Below, one piece after another: positions 56,392 through 64,000 of a stretch of 64,000 bases of DNA. Where the stretch lies: NCBI RefSeq assembly GCF_022179405.1, contig NZ_BPQT01000033.1, positions 1 to 64,000 on the forward strand. Direction: 5' to 3'. The notes below the pieces were generated by a model. That model saw only the letters and a list, made by a program, of their open reading frames with translations. It made no database searches and was not told where the DNA came from. The translations under genes were made by a program, and so were the position numbers. Position 1 is the first letter of the stretch, and the number at the start of each line of letters is the position of its first letter. The stretch comes from Methylobacterium marchantiae (GTDB lineage Bacteria; Pseudomonadota; Alphaproteobacteria; Rhizobiales; Beijerinckiaceae).

Positions 56392-57744
56392 CTATCGCGT
56401 CGAGGGCAGGAGCCAGTTCGGCAGCCACATGGCGATGCCGGGGACGAGGCAGAGGATCAGGATCGCCACCGCCATCAGGATCACGAAGGGCAGCGTGCCC
56501 CAGATGATGTCCTTGAGCGGAATGTCGGGGGCGATGTTCTTGATGACGAAGATGTTGAGGCCCACCGGCGGGTGGATCAGGCCCATCTCCATGGTGATGG
56601 TCATCACGACGCCGAACCAGACGAGGTCGAACCCGGCGGCCTTGAGCGGCGGCAGGATGATCGGCGCCGTCATCAGGATGATCGAGACCGGCGGCAGGAA
56701 GAAGCCGAGCAGGATCACGAGACCGAGGATCGTCACCAGCAGCACCCAGGGCGAGAGCTGCATCGCCACGATGGCCGAGGCCGCCGATTGCGAGATGTGC
56801 AGGTAGCTCATCACGTAGGCGTAGAGCAGCGACATGCCGATGATCAGCATCAGCATGGTCGATTCGCGCAGGGTCGCGGCGAGGATCGGGTTCACGTCCT
56901 TCGGGCGCCAGACGCCGTAGATGATCGCGATGAGGCCCAGCGCCAGGAGGCCTCCGAGGCCGGCCGTCTCGGACGGCGTGGCGTAGCCGCCATAGAGCGC
57001 CACCATCACGCCGGTGAGCAGGATCACGAAGGGCAGCACCCGCGGCAGCGTCGAGAAGCGCTGCCGCATGCTGTAGGTATCTTCGTGGAGGATGGCCGAG
57101 GTGGTGCCGTGGCGCTCGTAGGCGACCTTGGCGGCGGCGTATTCTGAGCGGAACCGGTAGACCGACCAGGCGGCGAACAGGCCGACCAGCAGCAAGCCCG
57201 GCCCGATACCGGCGAGGAACAGGCGCCCGAGCGACTGCTCTGCGGCCACCGCGTAGAGGATCATGGTGATCGAGGGCGGGAGCAGGATGCCGAGCGTGCC
57301 GCCCGCCGCGATGATGCCGGCGGCGAAGCCCGGCGAGTAGCCGCGCTTGCGCATCTCCGGAATGCCGGCAGAGCCGATGGCCGAGCAGGTGGCCGGGCTC
57401 GATCCCGCCATGGCGGCGAACAGCGCGCAGGCGAAGACGTTGGCGATGCCGAGGCCGCCGGGGATGCGGTGCATCCAGGCATGCATCGCCGAATAGAGGT
57501 CCTGACCCGCCTTGGACCGGCCGATCGCCGCGCCCTTCAGGATGAAGAGCGGAATCGACAGCAGGGTGATCGAGGCCATCTCCTCGTAGACGTTCTGCGC
57601 CACCGTATCGAGGGAGGCGCCGGGCATGAAGAAGAACATGAAGGCCAGGGCGACGAAGCCCAGGGCGAAGGCGATGGGGATGCCGGCGAGCATCGCGCTG
57701 AGCGTCGCGCCCGCGTAGAGGAAGCCGATGGCCGCGACGCTCAT
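56392..57744 (-). CDS. dctM: TRAP transporter large permease subunit (DctM)
   Basis: A 450-residue membrane protein with about 12 hydrophobic segments and typical DctM blocks: MLAGIPIAFALGFVALAFMFF, LLSIPLFILKGAAIGRS, AMAGSSPATCSAIGSAGIPEM, GGTLGILLPPSITMILYAV and GLIHPPVGLNIFVIKNI. It forms the channel of a sodium-coupled tripartite importer for organic acids. It overlaps dctQ by 4 bases (57741-57744); the operon order is dctP-dctQ-dctM. Confidence 0.93.
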   Translation of the reverse strand: MSVAAIGFLYAGATLSAMLAGIPIAFALGFVALAFMFFFMPGASLDTVAQNVYEEMASITLLSIPLFILKGAAIGRSKAGQDLYSAMHAWMHRIPGGLGIANVFACALFAAMAGSSPATCSAIGSAGIPEMRKRGYSPGFAAGIIAAGGTLGILLPPSITMILYAVAAEQSLGRLFLAGIGPGLLLVGLFAAWSVYRFRSEYAAAKVAYERHGTTSAILHEDTYSMRQRFSTLPRVLPFVILLTGVMVALYGGYATPSETAGLGGLLALGLIAIIYGVWRPKDVNPILAATLRESTMLMLIIGMSLLYAYVMSYLHISQSAASAIVAMQLSPWVLLVTILGLVILLGFFLPPVSIILMTAPIILPPLKAAGFDLVWFGVVMTITMEMGLIHPPVGLNIFVIKNIAPDIPLKDIIWGTLPFVILMAVAILILCLVPGIAMWLPNWLLPSTR

Positions 57745-58385
57745 GGGTGTGTGCCCGTCTTCAGGGTGTTCTTGTTGAGATCGGCGCCGAGGCCGACCTT
57801 CGGGTTGGCCCAGCCGGCCGCGCGCGGTCCGTATGTCAGCGCCTCGACGATCTGCAGGAGGAATTGCAGGCCGAGGAAGCTCATGCCGATCGCCATGAGC
57901 GCGTAGGGAATCCACAGGGGCGGCCCCCAGGACGATTGCGAGACCTGGCCGTCGACCCAGGCTTCGTGCAGCAGGCTCCAGCTCTTCCAGGCGAAGAAGG
58001 TGACGAACACGATGCTGATGATGTCGGCCATCAGCAGGCGTGCGCGGTTCACACGGGGCGAGAGCAGGCCGCTCAGGGCCTCGATCGCCACGTGGCCGCG
58101 CTTGGCCTGCACGGCGGCGGCCGAGAAGAAGGTGGCGCCCACGATGAGGAACACCGCCATCTCGTCCTGCCAGTCGGTGGGCTCGTGCAGGGCGTAGCGC
58201 ACGAGCACGCTGTAGCTCAGCACGAGGCAGGCGCAGACCAAGGCGATGCCGCCGAGCAGCATGATCACCCGGTTGATGGCCTTCATCCCCCGGTCGAGAT
58301 GCCCGAGCATCCCGGGGATCCGGGGCTCGGACGTGGCCGTCGCGGTCTCTGAAGCGGCGGACGCCGCGTCGAAGGCGTGGCTCAC
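57741..58385 (-). CDS. dctQ: TRAP transporter small permease subunit (DctQ)
   Basis: A 214-residue protein with four membrane helices (INRVIMLLGGIALVCACLVL, then EMAVFLIVGATFFSAA, LLMADIISIVFVTFFAWK and YALMAIGMSFLGLQFLLQI). The WQDEMAVFL stretch is a DctQ hallmark. The GTG start overlaps the dctP stop as GTGA; an acidic or Ala-rich 30-residue leader precedes helix 1. Confidence 0.9.
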   Translation of the reverse strand: MSHAFDAASAASETATATSEPRIPGMLGHLDRGMKAINRVIMLLGGIALVCACLVLSYSVLVRYALHEPTDWQDEMAVFLIVGATFFSAAAVQAKRGHVAIEALSGLLSPRVNRARLLMADIISIVFVTFFAWKSWSLLHEAWVDGQVSQSSWGPPLWIPYALMAIGMSFLGLQFLLQIVEALTYGPRAAGWANPKVGLGADLNKNTLKTGTHP

Positions 58386-59401
58386 GAGACCTGCTCCGCC
58401 AGCTTGAGGAGCTCCGCGCAGCTCGCCGACTTGCCGGCGAAGTCCTTCCAGGCGGTCTCGCGGGCGATGTCGCGCCACTGGCCCAGGGTCTTCTCGTCGA
58501 GGTTCTGAACCTTGGCCCCGGCCTTGGTGAAGATCTCCTCGACCTTGGTGTCGTCCGCCTTGGCGCCGGCCTGCCCGAAGGGCTCGAGTTCGGCGCCGAT
58601 CGCCATGATCAGGTCCTGCTGGTCCTTGGGCAGGCGGTCGAAGGCGATCTTCGACATCATGATCGGCTCGAGCATGAACCAGTAGGAACGCTCGCGGCCC
58701 GAGGTCAGGGACTTGGCCAGTTCCTCCAGGCGGAACGAGATCAGGCTGGTGGACGAAGTGATGACCGCGTCGCAGGCGCCCGTCTGCATGGCGGCGTAGG
58801 ACTCGCTCGAGGGAATCGACAGGGTGGCCGCGCCCGCCTGCTTCATCATCAGGTCCATCTCGCGCGATCCGCCCCGAACCTTCAGGCCCTTGGCGTCTTC
58901 CGGCGCATAGAGGGGACGCTCGCGGCTGGCGACGCCGCCCGATTGCCAGACCCAGGAGACGAGGACGATGCCCTTCGATTCGAGGATCTCGGTGATCTTC
59001 CGGCCGACCGGTGCCTTCTTCCAGGCGATGGCCTGCTCGTAGGAGCTCACCAGCGCCGGCATCAGGCCGATATTCATCTCCGCCACCTCGCCGCCGGCAT
59101 AGGGGCTCGGATACAGGCTCATGTCGAGGGCGCCCTTCCGCATGGCGCCGAACTGGGCGTTCGTCTTCATCAGCGACGAGCCCGGATAGACCTGCACCTC
59201 CAGGGCGCCCTTCGAGCGCTCGGCCGCCAGGGCCGCGAATTTGCGGCACATGCGATCGCGGAAGTCGCCCTCGTCGATCGTGCCGCCGGGGAATTGGTGC
59301 GAGATCTTCAGCGTGGTCGCAGCATTCGCCCTCAGCCCCATGGCCAGGATGGCGGGGGCGGCGAGGCCGGATGCGACGAGGGCGCGGCGTGTCAACGTCA
59401 T
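58382..59401 (-). CDS. dctP: TRAP transporter periplasmic binding protein (DctP)
   Basis: A 339-residue binding protein with a twin-arginine-like signal (MTLTRRALVASGLAAPAILAMGLRANA). The mature part has the DctP pattern: LKISHQFPGGTIDEGDFRDRMC, VQVYPGSSLMKTNAQFGAMRKGALDM, GLKVRGGSREMDLMMKQAGA with the conserved Arg, and QTGACDAVITSSTSLISFRL. The ligand is a carboxylate of unknown type. The divergent GntR gene next door probably controls it. Confidence 0.92.
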   Translation of the reverse strand: MTLTRRALVASGLAAPAILAMGLRANAATTLKISHQFPGGTIDEGDFRDRMCRKFAALAAERSKGALEVQVYPGSSLMKTNAQFGAMRKGALDMSLYPSPYAGGEVAEMNIGLMPALVSSYEQAIAWKKAPVGRKITEILESKGIVLVSWVWQSGGVASRERPLYAPEDAKGLKVRGGSREMDLMMKQAGAATLSIPSSESYAAMQTGACDAVITSSTSLISFRLEELAKSLTSGRERSYWFMLEPIMMSKIAFDRLPKDQQDLIMAIGAELEPFGQAGAKADDTKVEEIFTKAGAKVQNLDEKTLGQWRDIARETAWKDFAGKSASCAELLKLAEQVS

Positions 59402-59470
59402 GGCGTCTCTCCCGGGCGAACCTTTGCGGTCTCGCCGTTTTGCGCTGCACCATTTATACTGCAACGCTAA

Positions 59471-59487
59471 TTCTTTATACCAAAGAA
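59471..59487. promoter_or_regulatory. Inverted repeat, candidate GntR operator
   Basis: TTCTTT-N5-AAAGAA lies in the 120-base gap between dctP and the divergent GntR gene. A TTTATAC direct repeat (about 20 bases apart) overlaps it. Position and symmetry fit an operator for the adjacent FCD-type regulator. Confidence 0.5.
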
Positions 59488-59522
59488 CTATGGCTTGTAT
59501 ATTTTGTCAACGGCATTGAATA

Positions 59523-60224
59523 ATGGATCAAGCCGATTTTTTGACGAGCCGCAGGGATGACAGTGCCATGAGCCGTTCGCTCAGCCTCAGGCAGACGATC
59601 GAGACGGAGATCGTGGATGGCCGGCTGGCCATCGGCTCCCGCCTCGACGAGACCGACCTCGCCGAGCGCTTCGGCGTTTCGCGCACGCCGATCCGCGAGG
59701 CCCTGCTGCAGCTCGCCATGACCGGCCTCGTGGAGATCAAGCCGCGGCGCGGCGCCATCGTCAGCGCCCCCGATCCGCAGGTGCTCATCGCCATGTTCGA
59801 GACGATGGCCGAGCTCGAGGCGTCGTGCGGCCGGCTCGCCGCGCGCCGCCTGATCGTCGCCGACGAGGAGGCGATGAAACAGGCGCTCGCTGCCTGTGCC
59901 GCGGCCGCGGCGGACGACGATCCTGAGACCTACTACCAGGAGAACTACGTCTTCCACACGGTGATCTACCGCGCCTGCCGCAACGATTTCCTGTGCGAGC
60001 AGGCGCGGCTCCTGCACCGGCGCCTCACGCCGTTCCGGCGGATGCAGTTGCGGGCGCGGCATCGGCTGGGCCAGTCCCTGGCCGAGCACGAGGCCATCGT
60101 CGCCGCCATCATCGCCGGCGACGAGACCGCAGCGTCGGACAGGCTGCGCGCCCATGTCATCGTCCAGGGCGACAGGTTCTCCGATCTCGTCGCCAGTCTT
60201 CGCTCGATCAGCGACGCGGCGTGA
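59523..60224 (+). CDS. GntR-family regulator with FCD domain
   Basis: A 233-residue regulator: N-terminal winged helix (GSRLDETDLAERFGVSRTPIREALLQLAMTGLVEI) and an all-helical FCD effector domain (ELEASCGRLAARRLI, NYVFHTVIYRACRN, SLAEHEAIVAAIIAGD) whose His/Asp residues bind a metal and an organic acid in family members. It is divergent from dctP, with an inverted repeat in between, so it likely represses the TRAP operon until its carboxylate ligand is present. Confidence 0.92.
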   Translation: MDQADFLTSRRDDSAMSRSLSLRQTIETEIVDGRLAIGSRLDETDLAERFGVSRTPIREALLQLAMTGLVEIKPRRGAIVSAPDPQVLIAMFETMAELEASCGRLAARRLIVADEEAMKQALAACAAAAADDDPETYYQENYVFHTVIYRACRNDFLCEQARLLHRRLTPFRRMQLRARHRLGQSLAEHEAIVAAIIAGDETAASDRLRAHVIVQGDRFSDLVASLRSISDAA

Positions 60225-60249
60225 GGCCCGCGCGTCGAGCGCGCCTGCC

Positions 60250-60464
60250 GGTCACGGAAACGACCCGGGAGATCGTGCGCGACATCAACCAGGCGCCTCG
60301 GGCACCGGCGACGTCACGGCCCCCATCGCCGACGTGGCGGGAGCGGCCGAGGAGATGGGCGAGCCGCATCGCAGGTCCCGGCCTCAGCCTCCGAGCTCTC
60401 GCGGGAATCGGACCATCTCAACGCGGAGATGGGACAGATACTCGCCACCATCCGCGCGGCCTGA
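60250..60464 (+). pseudogene. Decayed methyl-accepting chemotaxis protein C-terminus
   Basis: Three successive frames carry, in the correct order, pieces of a chemoreceptor tail: ETTREIVRDINQA, then GTGDVTAPIADVAGAAEEMGE, and finally VPASASELSRESDHLNAEMG followed by QILATIRAA and a stop at 60462-60464. This is the end of a typical MCP, interrupted by at least two frameshifts. No upstream signalling-domain or sensor sequence remains; it is a truncated relic, with no start of its own. Confidence 0.75.
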
Positions 60465-60545
60465 GGCTCAGGGCCGTTGGAATGACAGCCGTCACCCAAT
60501 GGAGAACGCTGCCGTCGAGAGCGAGCGAACGGCTCCCGGCGCCGA

Positions 60546-61226
60546 TCAGGTATTCAGGCCGGCGCCGAAATTCTCGGCGATGACCGGGGTCTTCGACCGG
60601 ATATGGGCGCGGATCAGCGCCGCCAGCGCCTCGCCGTCGCGGGCATGGAGAAGTTCGATCATCCGCTCGTGCTCGGACACGGCGCGGCTCCATTGTTCGG
60701 CGGTCTGGTGAACGGCATAGCGCGAGCGCTGGATGCGACCGGACAGGCTCGCGTAGATCGCGCCCAGCACGGAATTGCGGCTCGCCGCCATGATCGCCTC
60801 GTGGATCGCGCGGTTGAGCCGGAAATACGTGGCTTCCTCTCCGTCCTTCCAGGCCTTCACCATGCTGTGGTGATCCCGCTCGATGACGGCGATCTCCTCG
60901 TCGCTGATCGTGCGGCAGGCGAGATCGGCGGCGGTCGCCTCGAGACCGGCGATGACCTCGATCATCTCCTCGATCTCGGCCTGTGACAGGCTGGCGACCC
61001 GCGCGCCGCGGTTGGGCAGCAATTCGAGCAGACCTTCGGTGGCCAGGATCTTGATCGCCTCGCGCAGGGGCGTGCGCGAGATGCCGAACCGCTCGGTGAG
61101 TTCACTCTCGTTCACCCGTGCCCGCGGTTCGAGTTCACCGGACTGGATGAGATCCCTCATCCGATCCACGACCTCGTCATGGAGGTAGCGACGATTGATT
61201 CCGATCGTCGATTCCAGCTTTTCCAT
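60546..61226 (-). CDS. GntR-family regulator with FCD domain (second)
   Basis: A 226-residue regulator: winged helix (PRARVNESELTERFGISRTPLREAIKILATEGLLEL) and FCD domain (GLEATAADLACRTISDEEI, YFRLNRAIHEAIMAAS, VSEHERMIELLHARDGEALAALIRAHI). It is only moderately similar to the first regulator. It lies downstream of zwf on the same strand, with a 148-base gap; no target is obvious. Confidence 0.9.
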   Translation of the reverse strand: MEKLESTIGINRRYLHDEVVDRMRDLIQSGELEPRARVNESELTERFGISRTPLREAIKILATEGLLELLPNRGARVASLSQAEIEEMIEVIAGLEATAADLACRTISDEEIAVIERDHHSMVKAWKDGEEATYFRLNRAIHEAIMAASRNSVLGAIYASLSGRIQRSRYAVHQTAEQWSRAVSEHERMIELLHARDGEALAALIRAHIRSKTPVIAENFGAGLNT

Positions 61227-61345
61227 GGGTGCGTGGGTCTTGGTGTTGGAGGGCTAGACACTCCTCCAAACCTGTATGCTTCGGGCATCGGCCTGTCGAG
61301 GGAGCGCCCGAACAGTTGATCGAAGTTGCAAGTGCATAACTATTC

Positions 61346-61361
61346 TTCGCAGGTGCGAAGA
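61346..61361. repeat. Short perfect palindrome between zwf and the second GntR gene
   Basis: CTTCGCA-GG-TGCGAAG is a perfect 7-bp inverted repeat 14 bases past the zwf stop. It lacks a T-run, so it could be a hairpin at the 3' end of zwf or a binding site for the GntR protein encoded next. Confidence 0.35.
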
Positions 61362-61374
61362 GATGATCGTTCTC

Positions 61375-62853
61375 TCAATGCATTTCCTCGTGCCAGGTCC
61401 GGCCGTCCCGCTCGATCAGGGCGATGGCCGCCGTCGGCCCCCAGCTTCCCGCCGGGTAGGGGCGCGGCGGCTCCGGCCGGTCGGCCCAGGCCTTGAGCAG
61501 GGAATCGGCCCAGGCCCAGGCCACCTCGACCTCGTCGCGGCGCATGAACAGGGTGGCGTTGCCGCGCACCACATCCATCAGCAGGCGCTCGTAGGCGTCG
61601 GGATAGCGCTGCTTGAAGGTCTCTTCGAAGGAGATGTCGAGGTTGGTCGGGCGCAGGCGCATGCCGCCCGGGCCGGGATCCTTGGTCATCACCTCGAGCT
61701 TGATCCCCTCCTCCGGCTGCAACCGGATGACGAGGCGGTTGGGCTCGCGCCCGAACGACTCGGCGGGGAAGATCGAGAACGGCGAGGCGCGGAACTGCAC
61801 CACGATCTCGGAGAGCTTCTGCGGCAGGCGCTTGCCGGTGCGGATGTAGAACGGCACGCCGGCCCAGCGCCAGGACTGCACTTCGAGCTTCAGGGCGACG
61901 AAGGTCTCTGTGCGGCTCGCCGTCTCGCCGCCGAGATCGGCGCGGTAGCCCTCCACCGGCCTGCCGTCGACGGCGCCGGCCGAATACTGGCCGCGGACGG
62001 TGACCGCCTGGACGTCGTTGGGGGTGATCGGCTTCAAGGCGCGCAGCACCTTCAGCTTCTCGTCGCGTACGGAATTGGCGTCGAGGGTGAGCGGGCTCTC
62101 CATCGCCATCAGGCAGAGGAGCTGGAGCAGGTGGTTCTGCACCATGTCGCGCAGGGCGCCCGACGTGTCGTAATAGCCGGCCCGACCCTCGACACCCACC
62201 GTCTCGCCCACGGTGATCTGGACGTGGTCGATCACGTCCGCCGTCCAAAGCCGCTCAAAAATGGTGTTGGCAAAGCGCAGGGCCAGGAGGTTCTGCACCG
62301 TCTCCTTGCCGAGGTAGTGGTCGATGCGGAAGATCTGCTCCTCGGGGAAGACCTCGCCGACGGCGTCGTTGATGGCGCGGGCGGATTTCAAATCCTTGCC
62401 GATGGGCTTCTCCAGCACCACGCGGGACTTCTCGCCGATGAGCCCATGGCTGGCGAGGTTGCGGCAGATCGAGCCGTAGAGGTCGGGCGAGGTCGCGAGG
62501 TAGTACGGGCGCACCTGATCCGGCCGCTCGGCGAGCCTGGCGGCGAGATCGTCCCAGCCGTCGTCGCCGGCCCCGTCCACCGCCACGTAGTCGAGATGGT
62601 CGAGGAAGGCGGCGAGCTTCTCCTCGTCGAGGTCGCGCGCCGGAACGAAGCGCTTGAGGGCGTCGCGCGCCCGTTCGCGAAACGCCTCGACGCTCATCTC
62701 GGAGCGGGACGCGCCGATGATGCGGCTGGTGCCGGGAATCTGGCCGTCCTTGAAGCGGTAATACAGCGCCGGCAGCAGCTTGCGCGTCGTCAGATCGCCG
62801 GTGGCACCGAACACGACGCAATCGAAAGAGGCAACTGGGATGATGGTGGCCAA
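61375..62853 (-). CDS. zwf: Glucose-6-phosphate 1-dehydrogenase
   Basis: Oxidises glucose 6-phosphate with NADP+ in the pentose-phosphate and Entner-Doudoroff pathways. The 492-residue protein has VVFGATGDLTTRKLLPALYY (nucleotide-binding), EKPIGKDLKSA, the active-site signature RIDHYLGKETVQNLLALRF and FYIRTGKRLPQKLSEI. I chose the TTG at 62853 because homology starts there and GGGAG lies 7 bases upstream; no ATG or GTG is well placed. There are no pgl or edd neighbours. Confidence 0.95.
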   Translation of the reverse strand: MATIIPVASFDCVVFGATGDLTTRKLLPALYYRFKDGQIPGTSRIIGASRSEMSVEAFRERARDALKRFVPARDLDEEKLAAFLDHLDYVAVDGAGDDGWDDLAARLAERPDQVRPYYLATSPDLYGSICRNLASHGLIGEKSRVVLEKPIGKDLKSARAINDAVGEVFPEEQIFRIDHYLGKETVQNLLALRFANTIFERLWTADVIDHVQITVGETVGVEGRAGYYDTSGALRDMVQNHLLQLLCLMAMESPLTLDANSVRDEKLKVLRALKPITPNDVQAVTVRGQYSAGAVDGRPVEGYRADLGGETASRTETFVALKLEVQSWRWAGVPFYIRTGKRLPQKLSEIVVQFRASPFSIFPAESFGREPNRLVIRLQPEEGIKLEVMTKDPGPGGMRLRPTNLDISFEETFKQRYPDAYERLLMDVVRGNATLFMRRDEVEVAWAWADSLLKAWADRPEPPRPYPAGSWGPTAAIALIERDGRTWHEEMH

Positions 62854-63033
62854 AGGGCGGCTCCCGTTCTGATATCCCCGAGGACGGGGCTGTTGCCGTG
62901 GATCACCTGGGTGAGGACCGGCATCCGGCCCCCGCCATGCAAGGCATTCGCCAGGATGAAGACGAAGGATCGATGGCGAGGCTCGCGCAGAAGCTGCGGC
63001 AGGGCAACCGGCTCCCATGAAGGCGAAGCGCGC

Positions 63034-63864
63034 TCAGCTCATATGACGCTTGAATGCCTCGGCATAGTCCGGGTGCCAGCGCGAGAGCGCGGGCCGGTTC
63101 TCGATGACGTCGCCCGCTGCCCAGGCGATCCGCTTCTCGTCCTGCGCGCGGGTGGTCTCGTTGTCGGGGCAGAGGATGTAGAAGTCGCCCCGCCCCATCG
63201 CCTCGACCAGGAATTCCACCGTCTCCTCCGGCGTCCAGGCGCCGTCGGGCTTCTCGGCCACGCCGCGCGCCCTGGTGAGGCCGGTATAGACGAAACCGGG
63301 GATGAGGAGATGGGCGCTCACCCTGGCGCCGTCGCGGCCGCGCAGGTCGTGGGCCAGCGCCTCGGCGAGCACCTTCACCCCAGCCTTCGAGACGTTGTAG
63401 GGCGTGTTGCCCGGCGGCGTGGTGATCCCCTGTTTCGACCCGGTGACGACGATCGCGCCGGGCTCCCCCGCCTCGATCATCGCGGGTACGAAGGCCTGGA
63501 TGCCGTTGACGACGCCCCAGAGGTTGGTGTCGAGGATGCGCCGCCAGGTCGCCTCGTCCGAGAACAACTTGCCGCCCGCCTCGATCCCGGCATTGAGCAT
63601 GACGATGGCGGGTGCCGCGCCGGCGGCCTCGCGCAAGGCCTCCAGATCCTCGCGCCGGCCGACATCGGTGGGACGGGCCAGGATGTCGGCGCCCGTCGCC
63701 GCGATCTCCGCGCGCGCCGTCTCCAGCGCCTCGCCGGGCAGGTCGGCCAGGACGACCCGCATGCCGGCCGAAGCGAAGCGCCTGGCCGCGGCGAGCCCGA
63801 TGCCGCTCGCGGCCCCCGTCACGACGGCGGTAGCGCCCGGCCGGATCGCGGGATGATGGATCAT
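63034..63864 (-). CDS. Short-chain dehydrogenase/reductase
   Basis: A 276-residue classical SDR oxidoreductase: nucleotide motif TGAASGIG (near residue 16), structural NAG (VMLNAGIEAGG), catalytic Ser in VVTGSKQGI, and the active-site Tyr and Lys in YNVSKAGV. The substrate is not identifiable. The start at 63864 gives a standard N-terminus (an in-frame ATG six codons upstream exists). It is upstream of zwf on the same strand, but a 180-base gap separates them. Confidence 0.9.
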   Translation of the reverse strand: MIHHPAIRPGATAVVTGAASGIGLAAARRFASAGMRVVLADLPGEALETARAEIAATGADILARPTDVGRREDLEALREAAGAAPAIVMLNAGIEAGGKLFSDEATWRRILDTNLWGVVNGIQAFVPAMIEAGEPGAIVVTGSKQGITTPPGNTPYNVSKAGVKVLAEALAHDLRGRDGARVSAHLLIPGFVYTGLTRARGVAEKPDGAWTPEETVEFLVEAMGRGDFYILCPDNETTRAQDEKRIAWAAGDVIENRPALSRWHPDYAEAFKRHMS

Positions 63865-64000
63865 GGTCGCGTCTCCCCTCACGTTTCGCGTCCGGCGGGA
63901 GGTAGGGCGCCGCGCCCGGTTTTGTCAGGGCCTCGCATCGGCGACGGGGAGGGACTTGGTAACCATCCCACCCGCATGATCCGGCGACATCTGATTACGA

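Noticed and set aside
63976-64000. Possible start of a gene (ATG ATC CGG ...) at the right edge
   Set aside because: Only eight codons are visible before the window ends and there is no clear ribosome site, so a gene cannot be supported.

Overview
This is a GC-rich chromosomal window from an alphaproteobacterium, most likely order Hyphomicrobiales (Rhizobiales) and plausibly Methylobacterium or a relative. The clues are an RcdA/DUF1465 cell-cycle adaptor, the rpmH-rnpA-yidC-engB block followed by argB, alphaproteobacterial interspersed palindromes, a LOG (cytokinin-activating) enzyme, and a SerRS-like amino acid:[carrier protein] ligase of the type described in Bradyrhizobium. No methylotrophy gene is present, so the genus is inference.

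Layout. 0-0.8 kb: a BrnT/BrnA toxin-antitoxin pair. 0.8-3 kb: rcdA and a polytopic glycosyltransferase, with an orphan minus-strand terminator. 3-7.5 kb: rpmH, rnpA, yidC, engB, then three coupled small membrane-protein genes. 7.5-16.5 kb: a secreted carboxymuconolactone-decarboxylase-like protein, an AtoE-type transporter, clpB, a MOSC protein, argB and several hypotheticals. 16.8-28.9 kb: an aminophosphonate catabolic island with a DMT transporter, a LysR-DeoR regulator pair, phnW, phnX, an ABC importer with a fused permease, a PbfA-like PLP lyase and a Na/Pi-cotransporter-family protein. 29-35.6 kb: tRNA-Thr, a Nudix hydrolase, OhrR, periplasmic asparaginase, a bestrophin and a long CoA transferase. 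35.7-36.5 kb: an AT-rich islet with one orphan ORF. 36.5-42.7 kb: UDP-glucose dehydrogenase, a FecBCD-type importer and an MFS transporter.

43.0-50.6 kb is the most unusual region. It is a tightly coupled six-gene minus-strand operon encoding a carrier protein, an acyl-CoA-dehydrogenase-like flavoprotein, an amino acid:[carrier protein] ligase, DUF1839, a GH2 beta-mannosidase-like protein and a tandem alpha/beta hydrolase. The hydrolase has non-serine residues at both nucleophile elbows. Upstream lies an AT-rich segment with a perfect 17-bp palindrome. No NRPS or PKS module is nearby, so I infer a small carrier-protein pathway that activates an amino acid outside translation, with an unknown product.

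51-64 kb: an Atm1-type ABC transporter, a LysM/Ig-like protein, LOG, a second BrnT/BrnA pair, a TRAP transporter (dctPQM) with a divergent GntR regulator, a decayed chemoreceptor tail, a second GntR regulator, zwf and a short-chain dehydrogenase.

All coordinates and start choices come from reading the sequence. Family assignments rest on recognised motifs, not on database searches.
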